DNA of 13,396 bases from an uncultured Ruminococcus sp. (GTDB lineage: Bacteria; Bacillota; Clostridia; Oscillospirales; Ruminococcaceae), in assembly GCA_946612185.1 (NCBI GenBank), contig CAMOEP010000029.1, positions 1 to 13,396 on the forward strand, read 5' to 3'. Of the stretch, positions 1-5,918 are shown piece by piece. The stretch's first letter is position 1; the number at the start of each line of letters is the position of its first letter. A model generated the notes under the pieces. It was not told the origin of the DNA. It searched no databases and saw nothing but the letters and a program-made list of their open reading frames with translations. Made by a program: the position numbers and the translations under genes.

Positions 1-817
1 ACTCATCGTCCGGCTCATAGAGCAGGGCGAAAACCCTGCCTTTCCGCAGACCGTCCAGAATCTTTTTAGCGTTGTCGATCTCCTCAAGCATTGCGTTGTT
101 ATCGTTGGGGTACTGGGTGGAAATGATGATGCCCAGCTTTTCCCGGAGGGTGATCTGTGAGGAGCGCATGGCTTCAATTGGGTAGTTGTCCATAGCGCCG
201 CACTCGTCCGCAAGGAACATATTTGCAAGCTTGCCGTCCATGCGGTCTTGTGAGTAGGCAAGGGGCGTGAACTCGTTATCGTTCAGCTTGCATCTGATCT
301 CCTTCCGGAGCAGCTTGAAGATCTTCTCGTCAGCCAGGCAGGGCGATGACTTGATGATCTTCTTGATAGCTACCTGCAACTCGCTTGAAAGTTTCAGGTC
401 AGGAGCAACGCTGAAAAAGCGGCTGAATTTCGGCTCAGTCAGCAGACCGATAATGAAAATGACCGCCGAAGTGAAGGTCTTGAAGTTCTTACGGGCAATT
501 TCAAGCAGTCCGGTTTCGTAGTACCGGCGATTATCGGAACGCCTCCGGGTGCAGAACAGGGCGTAGATGAACAGCATAGCGTAGTCTTCCAGACCCTCAT
601 ACATGGAGCAGTTCAGGTCAGGGTGGCAGATTATCCGCAGGAGCTTGGTGATCTTGCGCCAGTGTTTTTCGCAGACGTAAGCGTCCGGGTCAGCGTCCCC
701 GGCAATGATGAGCCACACCTCAGCCTGCCGCTTGATATACCGCCCAACGAAGCGGTTATCCGGTTCGGCACACCATAAAGCGTACTGGTAGGCACGGCTT
801 CCGGTTATGTTGTCAAT
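1..817 (-). CDS. terL: Phage terminase large subunit (TerL), 3' part beyond window
   Basis: Motor ATPase that pumps phage DNA into the prohead and cuts concatemers. The 272 codons visible hold the N-terminal ATPase domain: a Walker-A-like ARKNFKT at residues 108-114 (Phe where most Terminase_1 members have Gly), a Walker B MFLADE at 200-205, and a coupling-type segment IIISTQYPN at 230-238. The nuclease domain lies beyond the left edge. The frame is closed upstream by a TGA at 824-826, and the first ATG is only at codon 72, inside the fold. The only well-placed start is ATT at 815-817, nine bases after GGAGG (827-831). ATT is a rare bacterial start. The gene follows the 42-aa ORF and terminator at 846-875. 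Family call is firm; the start is inference. Confidence 0.9.
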   Translation of the reverse strand, partial: MDNITGSRAYQYALWCAEPDNRFVGRYIKRQAEVWLIIAGDADPDAYVCEKHWRKITKLLRIICHPDLNCSMYEGLEDYAMLFIYALFCTRRRSDNRRYYETGLLEIARKNFKTFTSAVIFIIGLLTEPKFSRFFSVAPDLKLSSELQVAIKKIIKSSPCLADEKIFKLLRKEIRCKLNDNEFTPLAYSQDRMDGKLANMFLADECGAMDNYPIEAMRSSQITLREKLGIIISTQYPNDNNAMLEEIDNAKKILDGLRKGRVFALLYEPDDE

Positions 818-845
818 GCTGTTTCACCTCCGTCAAATAGGCATG

Positions 846-875
846 AAAAAACCGCTCATTGCTGGGCGGTTTTTT
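846..875. terminator. Hairpin, probable bidirectional intrinsic terminator upstream of terL
   Basis: A 13-bp stem (846-858 with 863-875) has a 4-base TTGC loop and one G-U pair. One arm starts with A6 and the other ends with T6, so each strand ends in a U run. It contains the stop codon of the 42-aa ORF (856-858) and lies just upstream of the TerL ribosome site on the minus strand. It could attenuate TerL expression. Confidence 0.7.
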
Positions 876-984
876 CTGTATTTTCATTTTTTTCTTCCTC
901 TTCAAACTGTTTCAGAATATCGTTTATTCTTTCAACAGCCGCTTCATTTGAACCGTCTAATGAATGATTCTTTAATTCAGCCAT
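856..984 (-). CDS. 42-aa acidic small protein downstream of the JAB-motif gene
   Basis: A 42-residue ORF starting MAELKNHSLDG and ending in a Glu/Asn-rich stretch. It overlaps the 3' end of the JAB-motif gene: its ATG lies inside that gene's last codons, and an AGGGGG ribosome site stands about seven bases upstream, within the preceding gene. It is AT-rich like the C-terminal part of that gene and unlike terS and terL, so the two probably arrived together. No known domain is recognised; the sequence is likely helical and charged. The overlap suggests translational coupling, and a small accessory or immunity-like partner of the upstream protein is possible but unproven. The stop falls inside the terminator hairpin. 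Confidence 0.6.
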   Translation of the reverse strand: MAELKNHSLDGSNEAAVERINDILKQFEEEEKNENTEKTAQQ

Positions 985-1736
985 TCAAATACCCCCTCGC
1001 TGACTTTTTTTGTCAGATATTCTTTTACAACTTTGTCATACTCAGCTTTTGAACCTGTTTTAACTTTCTTTTTTATAATTCTTTCCAGTTCTCTGAAAGA
1101 TGATTTTCTGTCAATCACAGACAATTTTGTAAGTGTTTCGACTTTGCCATTATTCTTTACTATTGTCAGAGTTTTAATACTTTGATTCCCTAAAAACTCA
1201 GTAATGTCATTAAGCGAATAACTACTGTTTCGAGGGTGATTATGCATAATAAACAGGTCACTACCATATAAAGCACCGCCAAAGTCAATAGTATCATCTG
1301 AACCCTTGAACTCTTTTTTCTCTTGCAGGGAACTGTTAAAAACAAAAGCAACCTCATTTGAATCGTTGTTATCACGAGCAAATTTCAGAAGTTCACGATG
1401 CTGCTGTTGAATAGTAGCGCACTGTTCATCAGAGTAGCCACTTATTCTTACAAGAGGTACACGCTCTATTGCAGAATCAACTATTTCTGTTATTGGCTTA
1501 TCGCTTTTTTCTTTTATTATACCACTTCCACCGGATTTGTCAACCTTTTCCCCGGACTTTCCGCCGCTCCCGGAATCCTCCCCGATCAGTATATGCCTGC
1601 CGTTTTTGGTTATCCAGCCACGGCGCTCCTGCTCGTCGAACAGATACCAGTACCGTATTTCAAGCCATTCCTGCTCCAGAGCAATAAGCCTTACCCGGTG
1701 GGAAGCGTAGTCCATGAACCAGTCGTTACTCATCAT
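972..1736 (-). CDS. JAB/JAMM-like metalloprotease-motif protein between terS and terL
   Basis: A 254-aa protein of unknown function with a two-part build. Residues 1-50 form a host-like GC-rich N-terminus ending in RGWITKNGRHILIGE. A Gly/Ser/Lys linker follows (about 55-73), then an AT-rich C-terminal domain. That domain holds HNHPRNSSYSLND at 165-177, which resembles the JAMM signature (HxH, then Ser and Asp; H165, H167, S174, D177), though the gap to Ser is one residue shorter than in RadC. E128 could be the upstream acidic residue. Known JAMM proteins are zinc isopeptidases or RadC-like; phage-borne variable C-terminal domains can also be toxins. It overlaps terS by 11 bases; its ribosome site is weak. 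Start is ATG 1736 or 1733. A structural or effector role is open. Confidence 0.6.
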   Translation of the reverse strand: MMSNDWFMDYASHRVRLIALEQEWLEIRYWYLFDEQERRGWITKNGRHILIGEDSGSGGKSGEKVDKSGGSGIIKEKSDKPITEIVDSAIERVPLVRISGYSDEQCATIQQQHRELLKFARDNNDSNEVAFVFNSSLQEKKEFKGSDDTIDFGGALYGSDLFIMHNHPRNSSYSLNDITEFLGNQSIKTLTIVKNNGKVETLTKLSVIDRKSSFRELERIIKKKVKTGSKAEYDKVVKEYLTKKVSEGVFEWLN

Positions 1737-2178
1737 CGCTCAGTGCCTTTATCAATGGATTTTCCTCAGCCGCCGCAATGGAGAGGTTGCCCATTTTCGC
1801 CCTTGCCTGAGGGGACAGGCACAGCTCATTGCAGCAGCGGAAGAATGATTTTGTGTATCTGTCCTTCGATTGCAGCAGCTTGTCATTGCTGAGCTGCGCC
1901 GAATCCTGATTGATGCGGCTCTCGATCTCCTGCATACGGTCCAGGGCGATGCTGCACTCTGTCAGGACGTACACATCAAGGTTTCCGAGGATACCGCTTG
2001 CACTCAGTTCGCTGACAATGAACCGGAAGATCTTCTTCTGCGGCGGTGTCAGGTAGGGTGGAGGGCGCAGCTTGTCGGCACGCCCCCGGAGTTTTTCCTC
2101 AGTTCCGTTTTTAGCGTCCAGTTCACTTTTGGTCAGGTGCTTGGACGTAGTTTTTGCACTCATTGCAGGTCGTGCCAT
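1726..2178 (-). CDS. terS: Phage terminase small subunit, P27-like
   Basis: DNA-recognition subunit of the packaging motor, which binds near cos/pac and recruits TerL. The 150-aa product begins MARPAMSAKT, followed by a basic stretch, LTPPQKKIFRFIVSEL (a helix-turn-helix-like N-terminal region), and a helical body typical of the P27/Terminase_4 family. The ATG at 2176-2178 is preferred to one 24 bases upstream because AAGGAGG lies eight bases before it. It follows the HNH gene and a non-coding stretch and overlaps the next gene by 11 bases, the usual HNH-TerS-TerL order of HK97-type phages, here interrupted by two extra genes before TerL. Confidence 0.85.
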   Translation of the reverse strand: MARPAMSAKTTSKHLTKSELDAKNGTEEKLRGRADKLRPPPYLTPPQKKIFRFIVSELSASGILGNLDVYVLTECSIALDRMQEIESRINQDSAQLSNDKLLQSKDRYTKSFFRCCNELCLSPQARAKMGNLSIAAAEENPLIKALSDDE

Positions 2179-2412
2179 GCTGTATGCCTCCTTCCATAAC
2201 AAGTAATGCAGAATCGTAAAACCGAAATTACAGAATTTCCTGAATAGGACTCTGTACCCGGTAAATTATGGGCTTGCGACGACAAAAGCAACTGTTCTGT
2301 CAAAGTAAGCGAGTTTACGAGCGACAGCGCAATATGCGGTCGAGCTGGCTCAGCTCGTTTAGGGAATTTTTTATTTTCAGAGGGGGGCGTCGGTAGACGA
2401 GAGCCCTAAAAA
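2179..2412 (-). other. Non-coding region between HNH and terS; candidate cos region
   Basis: About 234 bases without a supported ORF. It holds a perfect 7-bp hairpin (CGAGCTG/CAGCTCG, 2341-2357, 3-base loop), a T-rich stretch, and a G-rich block AGAGGGGGGCGTCGG at 2380-2394. In HK97-type phages the HNH protein works with terminase at cos, and cos usually lies next to terS, so a cos site here is likely. The cut position cannot be seen. A TTGACA-like hexamer (minus, 2298-2303) has no -10 box. Confidence 0.4.
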
Positions 2413-2799
2413 TCAGACCGCTGACCCTCCGGGGGGGGTGTCCAGGAGAGCCGACAGCTCCCCGGCTGACAGCTCACCAGCCTCCGCCATTTCATGATGA
2501 GTCCGGCAAAGGGTTATGAGGTTGCGGTCGTCAAGCCGCAGACTGTAGTCTATTTTCAGGGGAATGATGTGGTGAACCGACAAATCCTCGTTATTGAGCC
2601 GCTTGACAGTTCCCCTGAGATTTGCCCTGCAAGCCACACAGAGAAACAGGTCACGCTTGCGGATATGCAGCGACTTTTCTTTCCACTGGCTTGTATAGTG
2701 AAACTTGTCCGCTTCACTGGTTCTGGACTGCTCCGGCTTGTGCGGACATTCAAAGTCTCTTTCGTGAACTTTTCCGCAGTACTTGCAGGCTTTCTTCAT
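2413..2799 (-). CDS. HNH endonuclease, packaging-associated
   Basis: A 128-aa nuclease of the type found beside terminase genes, where it assists specific cos cleavage by TerL. An N-terminal zinc knuckle CKYCGK (C5, C8) is followed by a cysteine/histidine pair at C18/H20. The HNH core is C54-C57, LSVHHIIPL with H76-H77, N93, and LCRTHHEM with C98 and H101-H102, which matches the betabeta-alpha-metal fold. ATG 2799 has GGAAAGGAGA upstream. It is the first protein gene after the tRNA and the terminator at 2825-2855. The last codons include a C8 run (2431-2438), but the stop soon after gives a normal family-like end. Confidence 0.88.
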   Translation of the reverse strand: MKKACKYCGKVHERDFECPHKPEQSRTSEADKFHYTSQWKEKSLHIRKRDLFLCVACRANLRGTVKRLNNEDLSVHHIIPLKIDYSLRLDDRNLITLCRTHHEMAEAGELSAGELSALLDTPPGGSAV

Positions 2800-2824
2800 G
2801 CGCTATCTCCTTTCCGGGCAAAGC

Positions 2825-2855
2825 AAAAAGCGCCTCCCGGTATGGGAAACGCTTT
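2825..2855 (-). terminator. Intrinsic terminator between tRNA and HNH gene
   Basis: On the minus strand a 12-bp stem AAAGCGTTTCCC / GGGAGGCGCTTT (two G-U pairs, loop ATACC) runs straight into a U stretch. It lies after the tRNA and only about 10 bases before the HNH ribosome site, so it should end tRNA or early transcripts before the packaging genes unless read through. Confidence 0.75.
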
Positions 2856-2890
2856 CTGGCAGGAGAAATCCAAATGTCAGTCAGATGTAG

Positions 2891-2965
2891 TGGGTGCAGA
2901 GGCAGGAATCGAACCTGCTCCCTTGAGGGTATGAACCTCACGAGCTGCCATTGCTCTACTCTGCC
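2891..2965 (-). tRNA. tRNA with CAT anticodon, initiator-like features
   Basis: A 72-base cloverleaf plus encoded CCA. Acceptor strands are GGCAGAG and CTCTGCA; D arm GAGC/GCTC; anticodon stem TGAGG/CCTCA with loop TTCATAC (anticodon CAT); 5-base variable loop; T arm GCAGG/CCTGC with loop TTCGATT; discriminator C; CCA at 2891-2893. Base pair 1-72 is a G-A mismatch and the D stem has A11-U24. Both are marks of bacterial initiator tRNA, whereas elongator tRNA-Met has a paired 1-72 and C11-G24. The anticodon stem has only two consecutive G-C pairs, not the three of a true initiator. An Ile2 (lysidine) role cannot be excluded. It stands between the late regulator gene and the packaging genes. Confidence 0.9.
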
Positions 2966-3056
2966 GCATAGGGCGACGATTGCCGCCCAAGGATGTATGA
3001 CGAATTAAGAGTCGGCAGAAAACTGGGGGATTCTTCCGCCTAAACTCTATGATACC

Positions 3057-3093
3057 ATTATACAACATTTTTTACTGACATTCACTGACATTT
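3057..3093 (-). promoter_or_regulatory. Candidate late promoter with tandem 10-bp activator repeat
   Basis: The minus strand has a perfect TATAAT (3057-3062) but no TTGACA at the usual distance. In the -35 position lie two head-to-tail copies of a 10-bp unit, ACTGACATTC/T on the plus strand (3074-3083, 3084-3093), one helical turn apart. They overlap the last codons and stop of the DUF1492 gene. This is the build expected for an activator-dependent promoter; the neighbouring late regulator is the obvious candidate activator. Confidence 0.55.
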
Positions 3094-3515
3094 ATTTTCA
3101 GGAGAGCCATGCCATGCAGACGGTAGACCTGACGTTCTGAATAATTCATATCCTCAGCGATTCCACGGATATACTCGCCGGTTTTCTTGTTATAACCGCT
3201 GACAAACGGCTGATACAGCAGATAGCGCCGTTCCAGTATCTCACGCTGAACCTCGTCCGGAACGGCAGCGATAGCGTTTTCGATGAGCAGTCTTTTCCGA
3301 ACCAGTTCTTCAATTATCCTGTCCGCCTGCTCCTCATAAGCAATAACTCTTGCGATCGCCCTGCCGATGCTGTCCGATGCATCACCGCCGCCGTGATTTT
3401 CTCCGGAATTACCTCTGCCATAGAGACTTTTCCGCATAGCGTCAGCCTTTCTGAACATCATGTCAGCCTTGCGGTCAAGCCTGTATGCCTGGGAGAGAAA
3501 TTCTTTCGCCGTCAT
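3072..3515 (-). CDS. DUF1492/ArpU-like phage late transcription regulator
   Basis: A 147-aa protein of the group that includes ArpU/RinA-type late regulators, which switch on packaging and structural genes. The N-terminal half (MTAKEFLSQAYRLDRKADMM) is helical and charged. The C-terminal half, ERRYLLYQPF then YIRGIAEDMNYSERQVYRLH, is a sigma-70 region-4-like helix-turn-helix. ATG 3515 is chosen because AGGAGG stands just upstream and the longer frame reads through other genes. The stop of the 25-aa peptide overlaps this ATG (ATGA), so the two are coupled. It is the last early protein gene before the candidate late promoter, which overlaps its 3' end. Confidence 0.8.
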   Translation of the reverse strand: MTAKEFLSQAYRLDRKADMMFRKADAMRKSLYGRGNSGENHGGGDASDSIGRAIARVIAYEEQADRIIEELVRKRLLIENAIAAVPDEVQREILERRYLLYQPFVSGYNKKTGEYIRGIAEDMNYSERQVYRLHGMALLKINVSECQ

Positions 3516-3589
3516 AGTTCCTCCTTTGCAAGTACTGCTACAATGATTATAACAACAATGATTTCCACTACAGATACTTTTTCTTTCAT
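3512..3589 (-). CDS. 25-aa single-span membrane peptide
   Basis: A tiny ORF, MKEKVSVVEIIVVIIIVA then VLAKEEL: a charged start, about 15 hydrophobic Val/Ile residues, and a charged end, so probably one membrane helix. A strong ribosome site AAAGGAGG lies upstream. It overlaps the preceding 83-aa gene and the following late-regulator gene by ATGA at both ends, which argues that it is translated. Function is unknown; a membrane-acting phage peptide or simply a coupling leader for the regulator are both possible. Confidence 0.6.
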   Translation of the reverse strand: MKEKVSVVEIIVVIIIVAVLAKEEL

Positions 3590-3837
3590 GGTTTATCCCT
3601 CCTTTTTTTAAGCTGCTGTAAAACATCATCAGCAGCGTCAATATGCGCCGGACAGCCCTCACAGTATGGTGATATATCGTCGCCCCAGTCGTTGTAATAT
3701 CCATAGCAAAAATAATAATGCACTTTGTCTATGGTAAATTCGCACGACGGCTTCCCCCTGCCGTTCGGATGCTTACAAGCTCCAACACCTGCAATTTTTT
3801 TCTTGATCTTAACTTCCTGACGTTCTTCATAAGTCAT
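3586..3837 (-). CDS. Small cysteine-rich hypothetical phage protein (83 aa)
   Basis: An 83-residue protein with a basic start (MTYEERQEVKIKKK), five cysteines (C21, C32, C44, C59, C62) including YCEGCPAH, and a Lys/Arg-rich end. The cysteine pattern suggests a bound metal, but no family is recognised. It starts inside the end of the DUF551 gene upstream, with a G-rich ribosome site slightly further away than usual, and its stop overlaps the start of the 25-aa peptide by ATGA. Confidence 0.65.
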   Translation of the reverse strand: MTYEERQEVKIKKKIAGVGACKHPNGRGKPSCEFTIDKVHYYFCYGYYNDWGDDISPYCEGCPAHIDAADDVLQQLKKRRDKP

Positions 3838-4225
3838 TATTCATCGTCCCCCCCTTCGGCTTTTCAGGCAAATATCGCCAATAAAATATTCGTATATTTT
3901 CTCCGTTTAGATCATTTAAACGCCAGCTTCCGTGATACCACGATAAGCCGTACCCTTCACTCACCCCGAACAAAGTATCTGAAGCATACCAAACAAGCAC
4001 CGTCTTGTCCCATTCTGGCAACTCATCGCCAACGCTTATCCACTGATTAACAGGCTGTACGTCTGTGGCTTCGAGAGTTGTTTCTAAGTCACCTTTTACA
4101 CTATACGGCAAATTGTTAAGTGTCCTTTCGATTTTCTCTCTTACGAAGCTGCCCACTCCATAAGTTTTGAAAATATATCTTAGTTTTCGTTTTACATCTG
4201 CTAATTTAACGTATTTATCATTCAT
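3827..4225 (-). CDS. DUF551 domain phage protein
   Basis: A 132-aa protein. The N-terminal part (MNDKYVKLADVKRKLRYIF) resembles segments placed before DUF551 in phage proteins. The DUF551 domain runs from WISVGDELPEWDKTVLVW to FYWRYLPEKPKG, with the usual Trp-rich ends. Function of the domain is unknown. The start is ATG 4225, which overlaps the previous gene's TGA and has GGAAGGAAGG upstream; a GTG nine bases earlier is less likely. A second DUF551 copy lies at 4795. Confidence 0.75.
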   Translation of the reverse strand: MNDKYVKLADVKRKLRYIFKTYGVGSFVREKIERTLNNLPYSVKGDLETTLEATDVQPVNQWISVGDELPEWDKTVLVWYASDTLFGVSEGYGLSWYHGSWRLNDLNGENIRIFYWRYLPEKPKGGTMNNDL

Positions 4226-4419
4226 TTTTCGCACCTTCCTTCCGCATCGCCGTCCATTCTCACAATTTTTCTCCGAAGCGCTCTCGTCTCTGATTCAAGG
4301 CATTTTACAAGCGCTTCAAGCCTAAGTACACGTTCGTCTATTTTCCAGAGTGCAATTATCAACATAGCACAAACCGGTAAATACAGCACTAAAAGAATTA
4401 TAAAAGCTTTTGTAACCAT
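4222..4419 (-). CDS. Small membrane protein with coiled-coil tail (65 aa)
   Basis: A 65-residue protein with one N-terminal membrane span (AFIILLVLYLPVCAMLIIAL, about 5-24) followed by a charged helix, DERVLRLEALVKCLESETRALRRK, that could form a coiled coil. Its ATG lies 22 bases inside the preceding gene and the ribosome site is weak. The C-terminus VRMDGDAEGRCEK repeats the end of the upstream zinc-ribbon protein (ARMDGDAEW) at both protein and DNA level but lacks the Cys pair that normally precedes it. Function unknown. Confidence 0.6.
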   Translation of the reverse strand: MVTKAFIILLVLYLPVCAMLIIALWKIDERVLRLEALVKCLESETRALRRKIVRMDGDAEGRCEK

Positions 4420-4439
4420 TCCGCATCACCGTCCATTCT
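4240..4439. repeat. 21-bp direct repeat at two successive gene junctions
   Basis: Copies at 4240-4260 and 4419-4439 differ at one base and are 179 bp apart. Each codes (minus strand) for RMDGDAE and leads into the start of the next gene. This looks like a duplicated junction from recombination. Confidence 0.8.
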
Positions 4440-4790
4440 TGCGCCGCAAAACTGGCAGAAATCCGGTTTGTTTAAGACCAAGGCAAATGTTACAGCGTTA
4501 TATCTTTTACAACACGAACATTTCAATTCTGCCATGTAAAACGAGTGTCCTTCTTCTTTTTCATCTTCCGGAATATACTTGACAAGTGATATATGGGTTT
4601 CTTCCCATTTTCCATGCTTCACAAGCTGAACGTCTGCGGCTTTTACTGCTAATATATCCTGTATTGAATTTATCAATGCTCTGCGCTGTCCCCGATCAAA
4701 CAACAAAGTATCAGCGCCGCCTTCGCCTAATGAATGCAAGTAGCCGTTGAGATAATCTAAAACTTTCTGCTTGCTTATATACTCGTCCAT
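4398..4790 (-). CDS. Phage hypothetical protein with C-terminal zinc ribbon (130 aa)
   Basis: A 130-aa protein of a type common in clostridial phages. It starts MDEYISKQKVLDYLNGY, has a central VKHGKWEE segment, and ends in a zinc ribbon LKCSCCKRYNAV ... FCQFCGARMDG, with C93/C95/C96 and C114/C117 as probable metal ligands. Function unknown. AAAGGAGAG precedes the ATG and lies in the last codons of the DUF551 gene upstream. Its end carries the 21-bp sequence repeated at the end of the next gene. Confidence 0.7.
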   Translation of the reverse strand: MDEYISKQKVLDYLNGYLHSLGEGGADTLLFDRGQRRALINSIQDILAVKAADVQLVKHGKWEETHISLVKYIPEDEKEEGHSFYMAELKCSCCKRYNAVTFALVLNKPDFCQFCGARMDGDAEWLQKLL

Positions 4791-4794
4791 ATTC

Positions 4795-5250
4795 TTACTC
4801 TCCTTTGGGTGGCTCAGGAAGTGGCTGCCAGTAAGTCGGTGTAATCATCATCGGGAAATAATCGCAACCATACCAGCCGTCTGAACCGATAAAGCCAAGC
4901 GTTACTGTAACGTGTTCCCTCTGTACTCTCTCAATGCTTTCAGCCAGGGTTTCACCGTCCTGCGGTATGATAATATCGCTTCCGTAACAAGCGACGATCA
5001 CAAGGGTTTCCGATTCTGGCATTCTCTCCTTGCAGCTTATCCAGTTGTCAGCCTGCTCCTTTTCTTCACGTCGTTCCTTCAACTCTGTGACCTGCTCAGG
5101 AGCAAGCCCAGTATTCTCATACTGTGCCAGTCTTGCGATGCGCTGATTCAGTCAGCCTTCGTCGCAGTTTTCGTCAGGGGTGCAGACACATTCAACGCCG
5201 TAGCAGTCCAGCGCCAAACATTCGCCCTCTGGTGTAGTCAGTCTGTACAT
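4795..5250 (-). pseudogene. 'YEDTG' plus DUF551 protein interrupted by in-frame UGA
   Basis: One reading frame of 151 sense codons with a single TGA at 5152-5154. The first part (5250-5155, 32 aa) begins MYRLTTPEGE and has five cysteines; AAGGTGATAGGAA precedes its ATG. After the TGA the frame continues LNQRIARLAQYENTGLAPEQ, a motif typical of phage proteins, then a DUF551 domain (NWISCKERMPESET to YWQPLPEPPKG). Two other proteins here (6182 and 9750) join an M-x-RLT start directly to the same motif, so this was probably one gene. After the TGA there is no ATG or GTG before the motif, only CTG 5151 or TTG 5082 with poor ribosome sites. Nonsense mutation is the simplest view; read-through or two cistrons remain possible. 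Confidence 0.6.
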
Positions 5251-5270
5251 TTCCTATCACCTTCCTTTGT

Positions 5271-5888
5271 CTACAGGATACACTTCTGCTCCAACTGCTC
5301 GCACGCCATTCTGAATCCGACCGCCCACAGCAGCACTCTCGGACTGATGCTCCTGCCGCAGGAGTCAATCCACTCAAAAAAGTCCGGATCTATATCCTCA
5401 AGGATACCACGCAGGCGCTCAGTGGGGCGGAAACCGTCAGTCCACATGGAGTCGCTAACCTCGCTGCCGACGATCTGCCAGAACTCCTCGGAATCCGCAA
5501 TGTCAAAGTCCGGAAGGCTGCTGACGTAGTTTTCTACAGTCTCATCGTCGAAGTGTTCGTGCAGTTCTTCCAGCACATCGTCTTCGGAATAGCAATACAG
5601 ATCTGATGCACACTGGATTTTTCCAATAAAATAGCCAATATCACGGACATAGCCTTTCAGGTCTTTCTCGTTCAGGGGATTGTACCACACTGCAATGCAG
5701 TCGCCCAGATCGCCGCTGATATACAGCGCACCTCTCTTGCGGTCGAGGAGATAACTAACGTAGTAGTCACCACTGCCGTCGGCTCTGCGCCAATCAATGC
5801 CCAGGAAGCGCTCTGTAGTCACCGTGATTGCCGCCTTGTGAGTGTCAAAGCGCTTTCCCAGTTCTTTCATTTTTTCGTCATACTTCAT
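5271..5888 (-). CDS. Acidic hypothetical phage protein (205 aa)
   Basis: A 205-residue acidic protein starting MKYDEKMKELGKRF. An N-terminal alpha/beta part (RFLGIDWRRADGSGDYYVSY, then LYISGDLGDCIAVWYN) is followed by an acidic helical region (DDVLEELHEHFDDETVENYV) and a C-terminal SPRVLLWAVGFRMACEQLEQ helix. I do not recognise a family with certainty. ATG 5888 is chosen because AGGAGGGT stands eight bases upstream, whereas the ATG two codons earlier abuts it. It precedes the UGA-interrupted gene by about 20 bases. Confidence 0.65.
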   Translation of the reverse strand: MKYDEKMKELGKRFDTHKAAITVTTERFLGIDWRRADGSGDYYVSYLLDRKRGALYISGDLGDCIAVWYNPLNEKDLKGYVRDIGYFIGKIQCASDLYCYSEDDVLEELHEHFDDETVENYVSSLPDFDIADSEEFWQIVGSEVSDSMWTDGFRPTERLRGILEDIDPDFFEWIDSCGRSISPRVLLWAVGFRMACEQLEQKCIL

Positions 5889-5918
5889 CTGCATACCCTC
5901 CTAATTGTATTTATCAGA

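Noticed and set aside
1398..1892. 164-codon plus-strand frame
   Set aside because: Antisense to the JAB-motif gene and terS, which have coding features and overlapping order; no ribosome site.
2298..2303. Minus-strand TTGACA between HNH and terS
   Set aside because: No -10 box at a suitable distance (GTCGCA at 17 bp).
2431..2438. C8/G8 run at the end of the HNH gene as a programmed frameshift
   Set aside because: The normal frame stops a few codons later with a family-like end; the shifted frame gives an Arg-rich tail without recognisable features.
2494..3008. Plus-strand frames with ...GAEAGIEPAPLRV-like peptides
   Set aside because: This peptide comes from reading a tRNA gene antisense; the minus strand holds the tRNA and HNH gene.
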